Shown: positions 8,873 through 17,085 of the stretch, in pieces
Position numbering within the stretch: position 1 is the stretch's first letter
Layout: every line of letters starts with the position of its first letter
Notes under the pieces: generated by a model
Seen by the model: only the letters and a program-made list of their open reading frames with translations
Databases searched by the model: none
Told to the model about the DNA's origin: nothing
DNA from: Acidobacteriota bacterium
Lineage (GTDB): Bacteria > Acidobacteriota > Vicinamibacteria > Vicinamibacterales > 2-12-FULL-66-21
Direction of reading: 5' to 3'
DNA length: 55,178 nucleotides
NCBI GenBank assembly: GCA_003222675.1
Contig: QHWT01000041.1
Coordinates: 1-55,178, forward strand
Position numbers and translations under genes: made by a program

Positions 8873-10459
8873 GTGTCGTCCCCCGAAGAATTCACCGACC
8901 AAGAGCGTCGCATCCTTCAGCCGTACTTCACCAACACTGACTCACACGTTTTCGCGCTCACGAATCTGCCTGAGACAGTAAAGGGCGCGCTGTTTGCGCG
9001 CTACTCGCGGTCCGCCAAATCGCTGCGTCGCTTGTTTCTCGACGAGTTCGCCGGCGAGCTGGACGCGACGGCCCCGGTCGAGGCGAGCGTCGGCGTCGCG
9101 CGCGCGGAGAAGCTCTACGCGAAGGTCTTCAACGAGTACGGCGACGATTCCGTCGCACAACTTGGCGGCGCGCACATCGCGTGCGAGTACGTCTCGAACT
9201 TGCTCACGAAGGTGCTCGAGCGGGGCCGGTTGATGGCGTATCTCGAGCAATCCACACGTTACGTCCCGTACACGGACAAGCTCCGCGGCCGATGGCGCTA
9301 TCACCTGCCCGGCGAACTCGGTGGCAGCCTTCGCGCGCGGTACGCGCAGACAATGGATGAAGAGTTCGAGACGTACGCGAGGCTGATCGCCCCGATGCAG
9401 CGGTACTTCGGCGCGAGATACCCGAAGGCGCCGCAGGACTCCGACGCGGTCCATCGCGCCGCCACGCGCGCCAAGACGCTCGACACGCTGCGCGGCCTGC
9501 TGCCGGCCGCCACGCAATCGAACGTCGGCATCTACGGCACCGGACAGGCGTTCGAGGCGCTGCTGCTGCGCATGCGCGCGCATCCGCTTCTCGAGGCGCG
9601 GGAATGCGCGGCCGAGATGCTGCGCGAGCTGCGCAAGGTGATTCCCTCGTTCCTGACGCGCGTCGATCAACCGGATCGCGGCGACCGCTGGAGCGAGTAC
9701 TTCCGCCGCGGGCGCGAGGAGACACGGCGCGTCGCCGGCGATCTTCTGGAGGACGTGGAGGCGGAGCCCCGTGATGAAGTATCGCTCACCGACTTCGATC
9801 CCGACGGCGAGATCAAGATCGTCGCCGCGGCGCTGTACTCGGCGTCCGACCTCCCGGACGATCAGCTCCTGGCAATCGCGCGCCGCATGTCGTCATCGGA
9901 GCGGAGCGCCGTGCTGCAGGCGTATGCCGGCGATCGTACGAATCGCCGGCACCGGCCGGGGCGCGCGTTCGAACGCACGGCATATCGCTTCGATGTGTTG
10001 ACGGACTACGGCGCGTTTCGCGATCTCCAGCGTCACCGGCTGCTCACGCTCGAATGGCAGCCGCTCTCGACGCGCCACGGCTATTCGGAACCCGATGCCA
10101 TCCGCGACGCCGGCCTTGTCGAGGAGTGGACGCGCGTCATGGACGCGTCCGCCGAACTGTACGAGGAGCTGATGTCGTCGGGGCTGAACGACGTCGCGCC
10201 CTATGCCGTGTCGATGGCGTATCGAGTGCGCTTCTACGTCGACATGAACGCACGCGAGGCGATGCACCTCATCGAGCTCCGCACCGCGCCGCAGGGACAT
10301 CCCGCGTATCGCCGCGTCTGTCAGCAGATGCACGAGCTCATCGCCCAGCGCGCCGGCCATACTGCGATCGCCGCCGCGATGAAGTTCGTGGACCATTCCG
10401 GAGTGGAGCTCGAGCGACTCAAGTCTGAAAGGGAGCTGGAAAAAAAGCGGAATCGCTGA
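8873..10459 (+). CDS. ThyX-like (FAD-dependent thymidylate synthase) two-domain protein
   Basis: A 528-residue protein starting at GTG. The C-terminal half has RHRLLTLEWQPLSTRHGY (RHR at residues 387-389), a variant of the ThyX signature, followed by YRVRFYVDMNAREAMHLIELRTAPQGHPAYR. The N-terminal half repeats the fold (LFARYSRSAKSLRRLF; YLEQSTRYVPY) but lacks a full signature. ThyX methylates dUMP to dTMP using folate and FAD; single-domain enzymes are about 220-250 residues, so this is a tandem form. Whether it is a real thymidylate synthase or a related enzyme cannot be decided here. The 150-bp gap to the divergent cytochrome gene should hold both promoters. Confidence 0.78.
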   Translation: MSSPEEFTDQERRILQPYFTNTDSHVFALTNLPETVKGALFARYSRSAKSLRRLFLDEFAGELDATAPVEASVGVARAEKLYAKVFNEYGDDSVAQLGGAHIACEYVSNLLTKVLERGRLMAYLEQSTRYVPYTDKLRGRWRYHLPGELGGSLRARYAQTMDEEFETYARLIAPMQRYFGARYPKAPQDSDAVHRAATRAKTLDTLRGLLPAATQSNVGIYGTGQAFEALLLRMRAHPLLEARECAAEMLRELRKVIPSFLTRVDQPDRGDRWSEYFRRGREETRRVAGDLLEDVEAEPRDEVSLTDFDPDGEIKIVAAALYSASDLPDDQLLAIARRMSSSERSAVLQAYAGDRTNRRHRPGRAFERTAYRFDVLTDYGAFRDLQRHRLLTLEWQPLSTRHGYSEPDAIRDAGLVEEWTRVMDASAELYEELMSSGLNDVAPYAVSMAYRVRFYVDMNAREAMHLIELRTAPQGHPAYRRVCQQMHELIAQRAGHTAIAAAMKFVDHSGVELERLKSERELEKKRNR

Positions 10460-10461
10460 CT

Positions 10462-10561
10462 TTTCAATCGAAGCTTCGAAGGAAAACCGAACGATTCGAA
10501 GGAGAGAAATTAAATGTTTTCCTTCGAATCCTTCGAGCGCCCTTCGAGACTTCGATTGAAA
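10462..10561. repeat. Palindromic element with 12-bp terminal inverted repeats (copy A)
   Basis: About 100 bp between the convergent thyX-like and def genes. Perfect 12-bp ends (TTTCAATCGAAG and its complement CTTCGATTGAAA) bracket an inner inverted repeat (TTCGAAGGAAAAC with GTTTTCCTTCGAA). Related copies lie at 16157-16255 and 25585-25690. It starts two bases after the thyX-like stop and could also act as a bidirectional terminator. Confidence 0.85.
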
Positions 10562-10580
10562 GGCACCCTCCTCCATCCTC

Positions 10581-11156
10581 CTACTCCTCTGGAACCGTCC
10601 TCCTCGCGTTCCAGAAACGCCCGAACTCGTCGAGGAAGGTCAGCGTGTCGAACGATTTCATCCGGTCCAAGAACAGCACGCCATCGAGGTGGTCGGTTTC
10701 GTGCTGGATGACGCGCGCCGTGAAGCCGCGGGCGCGCATGTCGATGCGCCGGCCGCTTCTGTCGTAGGCCTTCACCTGGATCTCGCGGGCGCGCGGCACC
10801 TTTCCCCGGATATCGGGGACGCTCAGGCAGCCCTCCCAATCCTCGTCGGTTCCGTTCCCGACGGCGCTGAGTTCGGGATTGATCAACGCCATCAGCGGCA
10901 CGCGTTCCTGATCGCGGTCTTCCTCGTCCTCGTCCGGCTCGAGACCAGGCTCGGGGGAAAACCCGGCCACGAACAGGCGCAGCGGCACGTGCACCTGCGG
11001 CGCCGCGAGCCCGACTCCCTGATACTCCCGCATCGTCTCGAACATGTCATCGATCAGCTGCTGCATGCGCGGCGATTTGATGTCGCCCCGATCGATCGCC
11101 TTCGCGCGCGCGCGGAGCACCGGGTGCCCCATTCGCGCGACTTTGAGAATCGACAT
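10581..11156 (-). CDS. def: Peptide deformylase
   Basis: A 191-residue enzyme that removes formyl from N-terminal methionine of new proteins. All three family motifs are present: GVGLAAPQ (47-54), EGCLS (108-112) and QHETDHLDG (151-159), providing the Cys and two His metal ligands and the catalytic Glu. An acidic insertion (PDEDEEDRDQE, about 74-84) lies between motifs 1 and 2. It diverges from the NUDIX gene with only 25 bp between starts; that spacer holds an AT-rich TTATATAA stretch, so the promoters must overlap. Confidence 0.95.
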   Translation of the reverse strand: MSILKVARMGHPVLRARAKAIDRGDIKSPRMQQLIDDMFETMREYQGVGLAAPQVHVPLRLFVAGFSPEPGLEPDEDEEDRDQERVPLMALINPELSAVGNGTDEDWEGCLSVPDIRGKVPRAREIQVKAYDRSGRRIDMRARGFTARVIQHETDHLDGVLFLDRMKSFDTLTFLDEFGRFWNARRTVPEE

Positions 11157-11181
11157 AAGACATCGATTATATAAAGGACAG

Positions 11182-11694
11182 ATGGACTACCGCTTCTGCC
11201 CGAGGTGCGGAGGATCGCTCGAGAAGCGGAGCCTGCGGGCAGTCGATCCCGAGCGGCTGGTGTGCACCGCGTGCGAATTCGTGTTCTACCTGGATCCGAA
11301 GGTCGCGGTCGGCACGATTATCCGCATGCCCGACTCGCAGCTGGTGCTCGTGCGTCGCGCGATCGAACCGGGCTACGGTCTCTGGGTATTTCCGGGCGGT
11401 TACGTCGATCGCGGCGAAGAGCTTGGGGCCGCGGCGGTTCGTGAGGCTCGCGAGGAATCCGGCCTCGAGGTCGCACTCGACGGCCTCATCAATATTTATT
11501 CGTACGCGGGCAACGCACCGATCATCGTCGTCTATGCCGCGACCGTCCTCGGCGGAGAGCTGTGCGGCGACGATGAATGCCTGGATGCGCGGTTGTTTCA
11601 CCCGGATACGATCCCGTGGGACGAACTGGCATTCCGCAGCACCAGCGAAGCGCTGCGCGATTATCTGCGCGGAGTGAGAATCGGTGTCACGTAA
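11182..11694 (+). CDS. NUDIX hydrolase with N-terminal zinc ribbon
   Basis: A 170-residue protein. A CPRCGG ... CTACEF pair near the start forms a probable zinc ribbon as in NudC/YjaD-like enzymes. The NUDIX box GGYVDRGEELGAAAVREAREESGL fits the consensus GX5EX7REUXEEXGU. The ATG at 11182 follows an AAAGGA site; a longer upstream frame is a shadow of def. It should hydrolyse a nucleoside diphosphate linked to another group (for example ADP-ribose, NAD(H) or FAD); the substrate is not readable. Confidence 0.88.
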   Translation: MDYRFCPRCGGSLEKRSLRAVDPERLVCTACEFVFYLDPKVAVGTIIRMPDSQLVLVRRAIEPGYGLWVFPGGYVDRGEELGAAAVREAREESGLEVALDGLINIYSYAGNAPIIVVYAATVLGGELCGDDECLDARLFHPDTIPWDELAFRSTSEALRDYLRGVRIGVT

Positions 11695-11716
11695 AGATTT
11701 GGTGAATTCTTGATCC

Positions 11717-11775
11717 GGTGATTTGGTGATTTCATCGCATGCGTTACCCGCGCGAAGCGAGATCACCAAATCACC
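11717..11775. repeat. Inverted octamer repeat after the NUDIX gene
   Basis: A perfect 14-bp inverted repeat (GGTGATTTGGTGAT at 11717-11730 against ATCACCAAATCACC at 11762-11775) built from 8-bp units begins about 20 bp after the NUDIX stop; further units run to about 11796. It can form a strong hairpin and may end transcription, but no clear T-tract follows. A TATACT box lies at about 11808, upstream of the lipoprotein gene. Confidence 0.75.
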
Positions 11776-11899
11776 AACTCGCTCAATCACCAAATCCTCC
11801 CTTCTGCTATACTGTCGCTCCCCAACAACCCTGGGCATCCCTGCGAAAAGCGACCTATTTACGATGGCGCGAGGCGTATGTCTGGCGCGCGGATAAGCC

Positions 11900-12352
11900 A
11901 TGAAGAACACTATTCTCGCACTCGCTCTCGCGGCCGCGGTTGCAGCGGCCGGCTGTATCGGCTTCGAGCACACCAGCACAGCGACAAGTCCATCCGGCGG
12001 AGGCGTCAATGCGCTGATGGGGACCTGGGCGTCGGCCAGTGTTGTCCCCTCTCCCTCGTCGTGTGCGGATTTCAAATGGAATGCGACCGAGCGGACGTCG
12101 ACGAGCGCCAAAGGATCGTTCAGCGCGACATGCCCGAACGACTTGAAGGTGACGGGTACGGCGGAAGGGACATTGAGCGGCACGACCGTGGCCTGGAGCG
12201 CGAACGGAAATGCGACGGGGCCGAATCAGGAATCGTGCCCGTTCACGTTGACGGGCACCGCGGAACTCGGCGTCGACTCCATTCGCGTTCCTTACTCCGG
12301 CACCGCGTGTTCCATTCCCGTCAGCGGAGTCGAGATTCTGAAAAGAAAGTAA
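11900..12352 (+). CDS. Small predicted lipoprotein of unknown function
   Basis: A 150-residue protein with a signal peptide ending in a lipobox (LAAAVAAAGC, lipidated Cys at about 18), so likely anchored in a membrane facing the periplasm or outside. The mature part is Ser/Thr/Gly rich, opens with a flexible linker (HTSTATSPSGGG) and has four cysteines after the lipid Cys, which could form disulfides. It looks like a single beta-rich domain; I recognise no family. It stands alone, convergent with the aldolase gene. Confidence 0.7.
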   Translation: MKNTILALALAAAVAAAGCIGFEHTSTATSPSGGGVNALMGTWASASVVPSPSSCADFKWNATERTSTSAKGSFSATCPNDLKVTGTAEGTLSGTTVAWSANGNATGPNQESCPFTLTGTAELGVDSIRVPYSGTACSIPVSGVEILKRK

Positions 12353-12368
12353 CCGCGGGGTGCGTCTC

Positions 12369-12425
12369 GTAGCGCAGCCCTTCAGGGCTGCTCCTGTTAC
12401 GAGCAGGGCTGAAGCCCTGCGCTAC
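12369..12425. repeat. Inverted pair of REP-like palindromes downstream of the aldolase gene
   Basis: A plus-strand copy (12369-12392: GTAG, stem CGCAGCCC, loop TTCA, stem GGGCTGCT) and a minus-strand copy (12402-12425: GTAG, CGCAGGGC, TTCA, GCCCTGCT) with GTAG tags facing outward. The pair lies between the convergent lipoprotein and aldolase genes. A second pair of the same stem family sits on the other side of the aldolase gene (13516-13572). Confidence 0.88.
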
Positions 12426-12449
12426 GATCCGCACATCGGTCCCGCACGA

Positions 12450-13466
12450 TCACCGCGCCAGCGCCAGCTCCTCGGGACTCTTCACACCGTAGAATTCGAA
12501 CCACGGACGCGCCGGCTTGAGGCGCTCGTTGACGTTCTCGATATTCTTCACGCCTTCCGCCTCGAGCCACTTGCGGAATGCTCCGGCGCCCTGCTTTGCG
12601 TAGACCGGGATGCCGTCTTTCCACGTTGCGCGGCCGCACAACACGCCGGAGAACGGGACCTTCGCATTGCCGGCGAGCTCGAGCGTCTCGCTGAACTCCG
12701 CGTTGCTGACGCCGGCCGAAAGATAAATGAACGGCTTGGTCGCGGCGTCCGCCGCGCGCTTGAACGCGTCGACTGCTTCCTTCGTCGAGTACACCTTCGT
12801 CCCGCCGAACGCGCGCGTGCCCTCGACGTACTTCATGTTCACGGGAACTTCGACCTTCAGCACGTCCACGCCGTAGCGATCCTTCGCGAACTCGCGCATG
12901 CTGCCGATGACGATCTCCGGCTTCTTCTTCGCGAACTCTGGTCCCTTTTCGTCGGCGCCTTCCTGATAGCCGACCAGCTCGAGGAAGTACGGGATGTCGT
13001 TCGCGCGGCACTCGTCGCCGATCCGCTCGGCCCACGCGTGCTTCCTCTCGTTGATGGACTTCGGATCGTCGGGCGTGTAGTAGAGGAGGATCTTGATGCA
13101 GTCGGCGCCCGCGTCCTTGAGCCGCCGCACGGACCAGTCGTCCAGGAGATCCGGCAGACGTCCCGGCGTGTTCGCATCGTAGCCGGTCTTCTCGTATGCC
13201 ATCAGCAGGCCGGCGTTCTTCGCGCGGCGCTTGCTCGCGGGGATCCCCCACTCGGGATCGAGCAGGATCGCGCTCGCGTGCGGCGTGAGCACCTCGGTCA
13301 CGAGCGACTTGAACTCTTCCAGGTCTTTGTCGCCGACATCGGCGCCCCGTTCTTTTGCGAGCGCCTTCTTCAGCGAGCCCCGCTGATCCATCGCCGCCGC
13401 GGCAATGACGCCGCGCGAATCCGAAACGGCCTTCAGGCCGGCCAGCTTGCCAGGTGTGATTTTCAC
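12450..13466 (-). CDS. Tagatose-1,6-bisphosphate aldolase-like (LacD/AgaZ family) class I aldolase
   Basis: About 338 residues from a GTG at 13466, which has a GAGGAG site 8 bp upstream; an in-frame start at 13499 would add 11 residues and lacks a site. The sequence has AMDQRGSLKK, LDPEWGIP, DAGADCIKILLYY (Schiff-base Lys region) and FIYLSAGVSNAEF, matching the LacD-type TIM barrel. The family cleaves tagatose- or fructose-1,6-bisphosphate to triose phosphates. No tagatose-pathway genes flank it, so it may serve as a general ketose-bisphosphate aldolase. REP pairs flank both ends. Confidence 0.85.
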   Translation of the reverse strand: MKITPGKLAGLKAVSDSRGVIAAAAMDQRGSLKKALAKERGADVGDKDLEEFKSLVTEVLTPHASAILLDPEWGIPASKRRAKNAGLLMAYEKTGYDANTPGRLPDLLDDWSVRRLKDAGADCIKILLYYTPDDPKSINERKHAWAERIGDECRANDIPYFLELVGYQEGADEKGPEFAKKKPEIVIGSMREFAKDRYGVDVLKVEVPVNMKYVEGTRAFGGTKVYSTKEAVDAFKRAADAATKPFIYLSAGVSNAEFSETLELAGNAKVPFSGVLCGRATWKDGIPVYAKQGAGAFRKWLEAEGVKNIENVNERLKPARPWFEFYGVKSPEELALAR

Positions 13467-13515
13467 GGTCTCAACTCCTCGAGTGTGTGCAGCTGTCAAT
13501 TGTACTCTGCGGTGG

Positions 13516-13572
13516 TGCAGGGCTAAAGCCCTGCGCTACGGCACGATCGTAGCGCAGCCCTTTAGGGCTGCG
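13516..13572. repeat. Inverted pair of REP-like palindromes overlapping the thiI end
   Basis: A minus copy (13516-13539: GTAG, CGCAGGGC, TTTA, GCCCTGCA) and a plus copy (13549-13572: GTAG, CGCAGCCC, TTTA, GGGCTGCG), GTAG tags facing each other. The two stems swap GGG and CCC but keep pairing. The plus copy overlaps the last codons and stop of thiI. Confidence 0.88.
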
Positions 13573-14734
13573 TCTCCGGAAAACGATAACTCTCCGGTGC
13601 CGCGCCGGTGACCGCCTCATTGACCATCTCGTCGATCGGCAGCTGCGCTTCAGCGGATTCGACGTCGTAGCGTCGCGCCTTGGTCGCCGGATGACGCGGC
13701 GTAAAGAGCGTGCAGCAGTCCTGGTCGGGAATGATCGAGATCGGATACGTCCCCAGGCGCTGCGCTTCCGCGGTGATCTCTTCCTTGTCCATTCCAACCA
13801 GCGGCCGCAGCACCGGCATGGCCGCCACGCTGCCGATCGTCGAGAGGTTCTCGAGCGTCTGCGAGGCGACCTGCCCGACGACCTCTCCGGTGACGAGCGC
13901 CTGCGCGCGGTTCTCCCGCGCGATGCGCTCGGCGATCCTGAGCATCAGCCGCCGATAGATCACGACACGCAGTGGAGGTTGCACGGCCAGGACGACACGC
14001 TGCTGGATCTCGCCGAAGGGAACGAGGAGCAGCCGTGAATCAAACTGATAGCGCGTCAGCAGCCGGGCGAGCTCACGCGCCTTTTCCTGCGATGCGCGCG
14101 AGAGAATGGGATAGCTGTGAAAGTGCACGAACAGCACGCGGCACCCGCGGCGCATCATGCGCCACGCCGCAACCGGTGAATCGATTCCGCCCGAGAGCAG
14201 ACACGCGACGCGGCCGCTCGCGCCGACCGGGAGTCCGCCAGCACCGCGCTCCTTCCCGAACGAGTAGAAGGCCTCGCTGGTCAGCGCTTCGACGTGGATC
14301 GTGAGCGCGGGTCGATCCAGGTTGACCAGCCAGTTGCGGGCTTCCTTGATCCGGCCGCCCACCTCGCGCTCGATCTGCGGCGAGGTCAGGGGAAAGCGCT
14401 TGTCGGCCCTCCGCGCCGACACGCGAAAGGTCTCGGGATCGCCGGGTCCGAGGTCTTTCAGGATCTCCGCGGCAATCGCGTCCACATCGAGCGGCGCCCG
14501 CCCGGCGCGCGAGAAGTTGGCGATGCCGAACACGCGCGCGAGCCGATCGCGCACCGACTCCCACGCCGCCGAGGGGCCGAGCACCACCTCGATCCGGCCC
14601 ATCAGCACGCGGACCTCGCGGATGTCGAGATCCGAAACAGCCTGCCGGATGTTGCGCACCAGGCGCGCAATGAACCACGGGCGGTTCTTCCCCTTCAGCG
14701 CGATTTCCTGGTAGTGAACGACAACCGATTTCAT
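13562..14734 (-). CDS. thiI: tRNA uracil 4-sulfurtransferase ThiI
   Basis: A 390-residue enzyme. Residues about 60-165 form the N-terminal ferredoxin-like/THUMP RNA-binding region (FRVSARRADKRFPLTSPQIEREVG). CLLSGGIDSPVAAW is the PP-loop that adenylates the tRNA uridine. DQDCCTLFTPRHPATK near 345-360 is the typical ThiI end region. The C-terminal rhodanese domain of the E. coli protein (482 residues) is missing, as in many bacteria. The last residues and TAA stop are encoded by a REP palindrome. It makes 4-thiouridine in tRNA and can supply sulfur for thiamine. Confidence 0.93.
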   Translation of the reverse strand: MKSVVVHYQEIALKGKNRPWFIARLVRNIRQAVSDLDIREVRVLMGRIEVVLGPSAAWESVRDRLARVFGIANFSRAGRAPLDVDAIAAEILKDLGPGDPETFRVSARRADKRFPLTSPQIEREVGGRIKEARNWLVNLDRPALTIHVEALTSEAFYSFGKERGAGGLPVGASGRVACLLSGGIDSPVAAWRMMRRGCRVLFVHFHSYPILSRASQEKARELARLLTRYQFDSRLLLVPFGEIQQRVVLAVQPPLRVVIYRRLMLRIAERIARENRAQALVTGEVVGQVASQTLENLSTIGSVAAMPVLRPLVGMDKEEITAEAQRLGTYPISIIPDQDCCTLFTPRHPATKARRYDVESAEAQLPIDEMVNEAVTGAAPESYRFPETQP

Positions 14735-14759
14735 GTCGATGCTGACGAACGCCTGGTTT

Positions 14760-14821
14760 ACTCAGAGGCCACGGAGAAGACAATTATTGTTCATGACTCC
14801 GTGGTCTCCGTGCCTCTGAGT
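14760..14821. repeat. Inverted repeat between hpnE and thiI
   Basis: The arms ACTCAGAGGCCACGGAG (from 14760) and CTCCGTGCCTCTGAGT (ending 14821) pair around a short AT-rich centre. The element starts directly after the hpnE stop and ends just before the thiI start region. It may be a transcriptional punctuation hairpin or another intergenic repeat; there is no T-tract. Confidence 0.7.
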
Positions 14822-16153
14822 TTATTTGAGCAGTGCGCCAGCGGCGCGGTGGCCCGCAATCGCCGCGCTCTCAATCGTACCTGGCAGTCCGGTATCGATC
14901 CAGTCGCCCGCAAGGAAGAGGCCTTCGACCGGAGTCTCGACCGCGGGCCGCAGCGGCTGGCCGGGAGCAAGGGAGAATGTTGCGTGCTTCTCACGGATCA
15001 CCGTGCCGCGGCGCAGCAGCGCGTTGCGCGCGCCGGGGATCGACTCGGCGACCTCACGCGCCGCGAGCGTGACGAGCGCCTCGTTGTCGAGACCCACGAG
15101 GTCGCCGGCGCCGCTCGACACGAGCGACAGGTGCGAGGCGCGCTCGCCGAACGCCTGCCGCTTGTCGAAGACCCACTGCATCGCGCGCCCGGGCAGCCCG
15201 ACGAACGCGTCTTCCATCACCGCGCGGTCGTACCAGAGATTGACCGTGACGATCGGCTTGGAGGCCATGCGTGACGCGGCGGCGATCGTCGAGTCCATGA
15301 GCGACGACGCGCCCGTGAAGAGCTGCGCGAGCGCGAACCACGGCACCGCAGCGATGATCCTGCTGGCGCCGCTCGACTCATTGCGCACGTCGACGCCGGT
15401 CACCCGATGTCCCGCGAGGTGCACGCGTGCCAGCGCATGTGTCCTCACCTCGCCGCCTCGGGATTCAATGAACCGCCGCGCCGGCAGCGCATACATCTCG
15501 TGCAGCGGCGTCGTGGGGAGCACGATCGACGCATCCCTGGGATCCGGACCGAACATCAGCGCGAGCACGCGAAGAAACGGGGCGGCCGCGGCCTCGGCGG
15601 GCGACTGGTTCAACGCCGCAATCGCCAGCGGTTCCCAGAGCCACTCGCGCAGCCGGCCCCGCTGACCGTGACGCGTGAGCCACTGCGAGACCGTCTCGTC
15701 GCCGGTCTGCAGCCCGAGGCCGCGGCGCGCGCGCAGCAGCGGCACGGCAACCCGCAGCGCCCGAAGGCGGTCGGACCACGGCAGCGCGTCCCAATCGAGG
15801 ATCGCCCCCAGCAAGTGCAGCGGCGAGGGAAGCTGAGGACATTTGAGCACCGACCGCCGGCCGGACGCATCGAGGTACGGAACTTCGAGCGACGGCTGCA
15901 CGCGCACGTGCGCGTCCGCACCCACGCGGCGGAAAAACGTGAACGTCTCGTGATAACAGCCGAAGAGGACGTGCTGTCCGTTGTCGACGAGCTCCCCCGT
16001 TGCGCGATCGACGAACGCGGTCGCGCGGCCACCGAGCTGGCCGCGCGCCTCCAGCACGAGCACGCGCCGGCCCGCCTCCGCACGCGCGCCCGCCGCCGCC
16101 AGCCCTGCGATGCCCGCACCGACGACGATCACGTCAAATCGAGAGGGAGTCAC
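14822..16153 (-). CDS. hpnE: Hydroxysqualene dehydroxylase HpnE
   Basis: A 443-residue FAD-dependent oxidoreductase. The N-terminus DVIVVGAGIAGLAAAGARAEAGRRVLVLEARGQLGGRA is a dinucleotide-binding fold with the following GG motif; the C-terminal ETPVEGLFLAGDWIDTGLPGTIESAAIAG closes the FAD site as in phytoene-desaturase-like enzymes. The position after hpnC and hpnD supports HpnE, which reduces hydroxysqualene to squalene. The start is GTG at 16153. A palindromic element (16157-16255) separates it from hpnD. Confidence 0.9.
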   Translation of the reverse strand: MTPSRFDVIVVGAGIAGLAAAGARAEAGRRVLVLEARGQLGGRATAFVDRATGELVDNGQHVLFGCYHETFTFFRRVGADAHVRVQPSLEVPYLDASGRRSVLKCPQLPSPLHLLGAILDWDALPWSDRLRALRVAVPLLRARRGLGLQTGDETVSQWLTRHGQRGRLREWLWEPLAIAALNQSPAEAAAAPFLRVLALMFGPDPRDASIVLPTTPLHEMYALPARRFIESRGGEVRTHALARVHLAGHRVTGVDVRNESSGASRIIAAVPWFALAQLFTGASSLMDSTIAAASRMASKPIVTVNLWYDRAVMEDAFVGLPGRAMQWVFDKRQAFGERASHLSLVSSGAGDLVGLDNEALVTLAAREVAESIPGARNALLRRGTVIREKHATFSLAPGQPLRPAVETPVEGLFLAGDWIDTGLPGTIESAAIAGHRAAGALLK

Positions 16154-16156
16154 TGC

Positions 16157-16255
16157 CTTTGAATCGACGGGTCGAAGGAGGATCGAAGGAGTCGAAGAAG
16201 CCCATTTAATTGTCGAAGGAACCCATCTGATTGATGTTCTCTGCTTCGATTCCCG
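16157..16255. repeat. Palindromic element, diverged copy B
   Basis: About 100 bp between hpnD and hpnE with degenerate ends (CTTTGAATCGACGG against TGCTTCGATTCCCGA) and inner GTCGAAGGA/ATCGAAGGA repeats. It is related to the elements at 10462 and 25585 but the pairing is weaker. It lies four bases upstream of the hpnE start and makes up its leader. Confidence 0.65.
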
Positions 16256-16256
16256 A

Positions 16257-17084
16257 TTAAACAGCAGCTCTCAGCCACGTGCGCGCGGCGATGAGCGCGC
16301 GCTCGGGACGGGGCACGCGAATCCTCGTGGTGAAGACATCGTAATCGGCGCGCTCGATGCGGCGGAGGATGGCGCGATAGATCGCACCCATGATCTCCGC
16401 GGCGACGAGACGCCGCGTGTCTTCGCTGGGGAGCTCCGCGTCGGCGCGCGCGTAATACTCGCGCGCCCGCTGGCCCTGGGCCGCGAGGAGACGCTTGACC
16501 GCCGCCGACTGCACGCCGTTGCCGGCGCGGCCCGCCTCCACGCGGAGATCCTCCTCGCAGCACCCGTGGCGCGCGAAATCCTCGAGCGGAATATAGACGC
16601 GGCCGCGCCCGAGATCCTCCGGCACGTCGCGCAGGATGTTCGTGAGCTGGAGGGCGACGCCGAGGTCGATCGCATACTGCCGCGATGCCGCGTCGCGATA
16701 CCCGAAGATCTCCACGCAGATCAAACCGACGGCGGAGGCGACGCGGATGCAGTACTCATACAGATCGGTGAACGTCGCGTAGCGATGCATGTGGAGATCC
16801 ATCTCCACGCCGTCGATCAGCGCCTCGAATGCCGAGCGCGGCAGACGAAACTGGGGAATGAACGGCTGCAGCGCGCGCCCCTCTTTTGTCTGCGGAACCG
16901 AACCGTCGAAGCAGTGTCTCAACTCCGCGCGCCATCGGGTCAGCTCGGTGGCCGCGTCCCCGGCTCCGACCTCATCCACCGCATCGTCCACCGCGCGGCA
17001 GAAGTCCCAGACCGCAACGATCGCGCGACGCTTCTGCGGCGGCAGTACGAGGAACGAGTAGTAGAAATTGGTGTCGCGGGCCAT
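16257..17084 (-). CDS. hpnD: Presqualene diphosphate synthase HpnD
   Basis: About 275 residues from the ATG at 17084 (MARDTNFYYSFLVLPPQKRRA), one base after the hpnC stop; a longer frame upstream is a shadow of hpnC. It has two Asp-rich prenyl diphosphate sites: CRAVDDAVDE and LTNILRDVPEDLGRGRVYIP. HpnD joins two farnesyl diphosphates to presqualene diphosphate. Together with HpnC and HpnE this gives the three-step bacterial route to squalene for hopanoids or other triterpenes. No squalene-hopene cyclase lies in the window. Confidence 0.92.
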   Translation of the reverse strand: MARDTNFYYSFLVLPPQKRRAIVAVWDFCRAVDDAVDEVGAGDAATELTRWRAELRHCFDGSVPQTKEGRALQPFIPQFRLPRSAFEALIDGVEMDLHMHRYATFTDLYEYCIRVASAVGLICVEIFGYRDAASRQYAIDLGVALQLTNILRDVPEDLGRGRVYIPLEDFARHGCCEEDLRVEAGRAGNGVQSAAVKRLLAAQGQRAREYYARADAELPSEDTRRLVAAEIMGAIYRAILRRIERADYDVFTTRIRVPRPERALIAARTWLRAAV

Positions 17085-17085
17085 T

